Shown: positions 6,620 to 6,798 of the stretch, piece by piece
Position numbering within the stretch: position 1 is the stretch's first letter
Layout of the letters: the number at the start of each line of letters is the position of its first letter
From: CAYUKK01 sp964445305
Lineage (GTDB): Bacteria; Acidobacteriota; Aminicenantia; Aminicenantales; UBA8522
Direction of reading: 5' to 3'
DNA length: 6,798 nucleotides
NCBI GenBank assembly: GCA_964445305.1
Contig: CAYUKK010000204.1
Coordinates: 1-6,798, forward strand
Program-made: the position numbers and the translations under genes
Notes under the pieces: model-generated
The model's database searches: none
Seen by the model: the letters and a program-made list of their open reading frames with translations, nothing else
What the model was told of the DNA's origin: nothing

Positions 6620-6798
6620 GCCCTTGGATGGGCCCTGATTTGCCGATAGAAGCACCCGACGGGTCCTGTCGTCGTTCACCCCCAGCCAGGCTCAGGGTTT
6701 GGATGGCGAAGCAAGCTCGTTTCCCCAGCGAGGAAACTCGCTCCGACTCAGCCTTCGCTCTTCTCTCGCTTGGCTCGAGAAACCATGCCCGCTCAGGC
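6620..6798. other. Non-coding region with several inverted repeats, no gene seen
   Basis: No open reading frame or RNA gene is recognisable. The stretch contains AGCGAG-GAAA-CTCGCT (6727-6742), a 6-bp stem with a GNRA-type loop. An overlapping, competing pair is GTTTCC/GGAAAC (6719-6724, 6732-6737), enclosed by GCGAAG/CTTCGC (6706-6711, 6753-6758). ACCCGACGGGT (6654-6664) and GCCC-N6-GGGC (6620-6633) are further short inverted repeats. None has the T-run of an intrinsic terminator. It may be the intergenic tail of a gene beyond the window. Confidence 0.45.

Noticed and set aside
6620..6798. tRNA, CRISPR array or insertion sequence in the gene-free right end
   Set aside because: No cloverleaf arms, no regularly spaced repeats, no transposase remnant and no terminal inverted repeats with target duplications are visible.

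Overview
The window carries four genes, all on the minus strand, plus about 400 bases of non-coding DNA at the right-hand end, upstream of the first gene. Read in the direction of transcription (right to left) they encode a decaheme periplasmic cytochrome of the MtrA/DmsE type (6402-5545), a large outer-membrane beta-barrel (5534-3675), a second decaheme cytochrome built from two similar five-heme modules with calcium-type loops (3655-1346), and an octaheme cytochrome of the hydroxylamine oxidoreductase (HAO) family (1247-12). The four proteins carry 28 CXXCH heme sites in total (10 + 0 + 10 + 8).

The first three genes are separated by only 10 and 19 bases, each with a good ribosome binding site, so they look like one operon. 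The combination of an MtrA-like multiheme cytochrome, a barrel and a further secreted multiheme cytochrome is the layout of a porin-cytochrome conduit that moves electrons across the outer membrane, as in Shewanella MtrABC, Rhodopseudomonas PioAB and the Geobacter Omb/Oma/Omc clusters. By analogy, the barrel would hold the MtrA-like protein as an insulated wire, and the two-module decaheme protein would be the outside terminal. No inner-membrane quinol oxidase of the CymA/Cbc type is in the window, so the electron source is unknown.

The HAO-like gene follows after a 98-base gap that contains a near-consensus sigma-70 promoter and a perfect 12-bp palindrome over the expected transcription start. 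It therefore looks separately controlled, possibly by a TetR-type repressor, although it sits beside the conduit. Pairing an HAO-family enzyme with an outer-membrane electron conduit is the most intriguing feature here.

The right end (6403-6798) holds a very AT-rich block (6541-6600, 17% GC) with a TTGACA-N17-TATATA promoter pointing into the operon, a leader of about 180 bases, and a structure-rich segment without a gene (about 6705-6784).

The organism is a diderm (outer-membrane) bacterium with c-type cytochrome maturation and an anaerobic or metal/nitrogen-respiring lifestyle. GC appears moderate. The lineage cannot be fixed from this window; an Acidobacteriota/Aminicenantes-like or Desulfuromonadales-like origin is only a guess.
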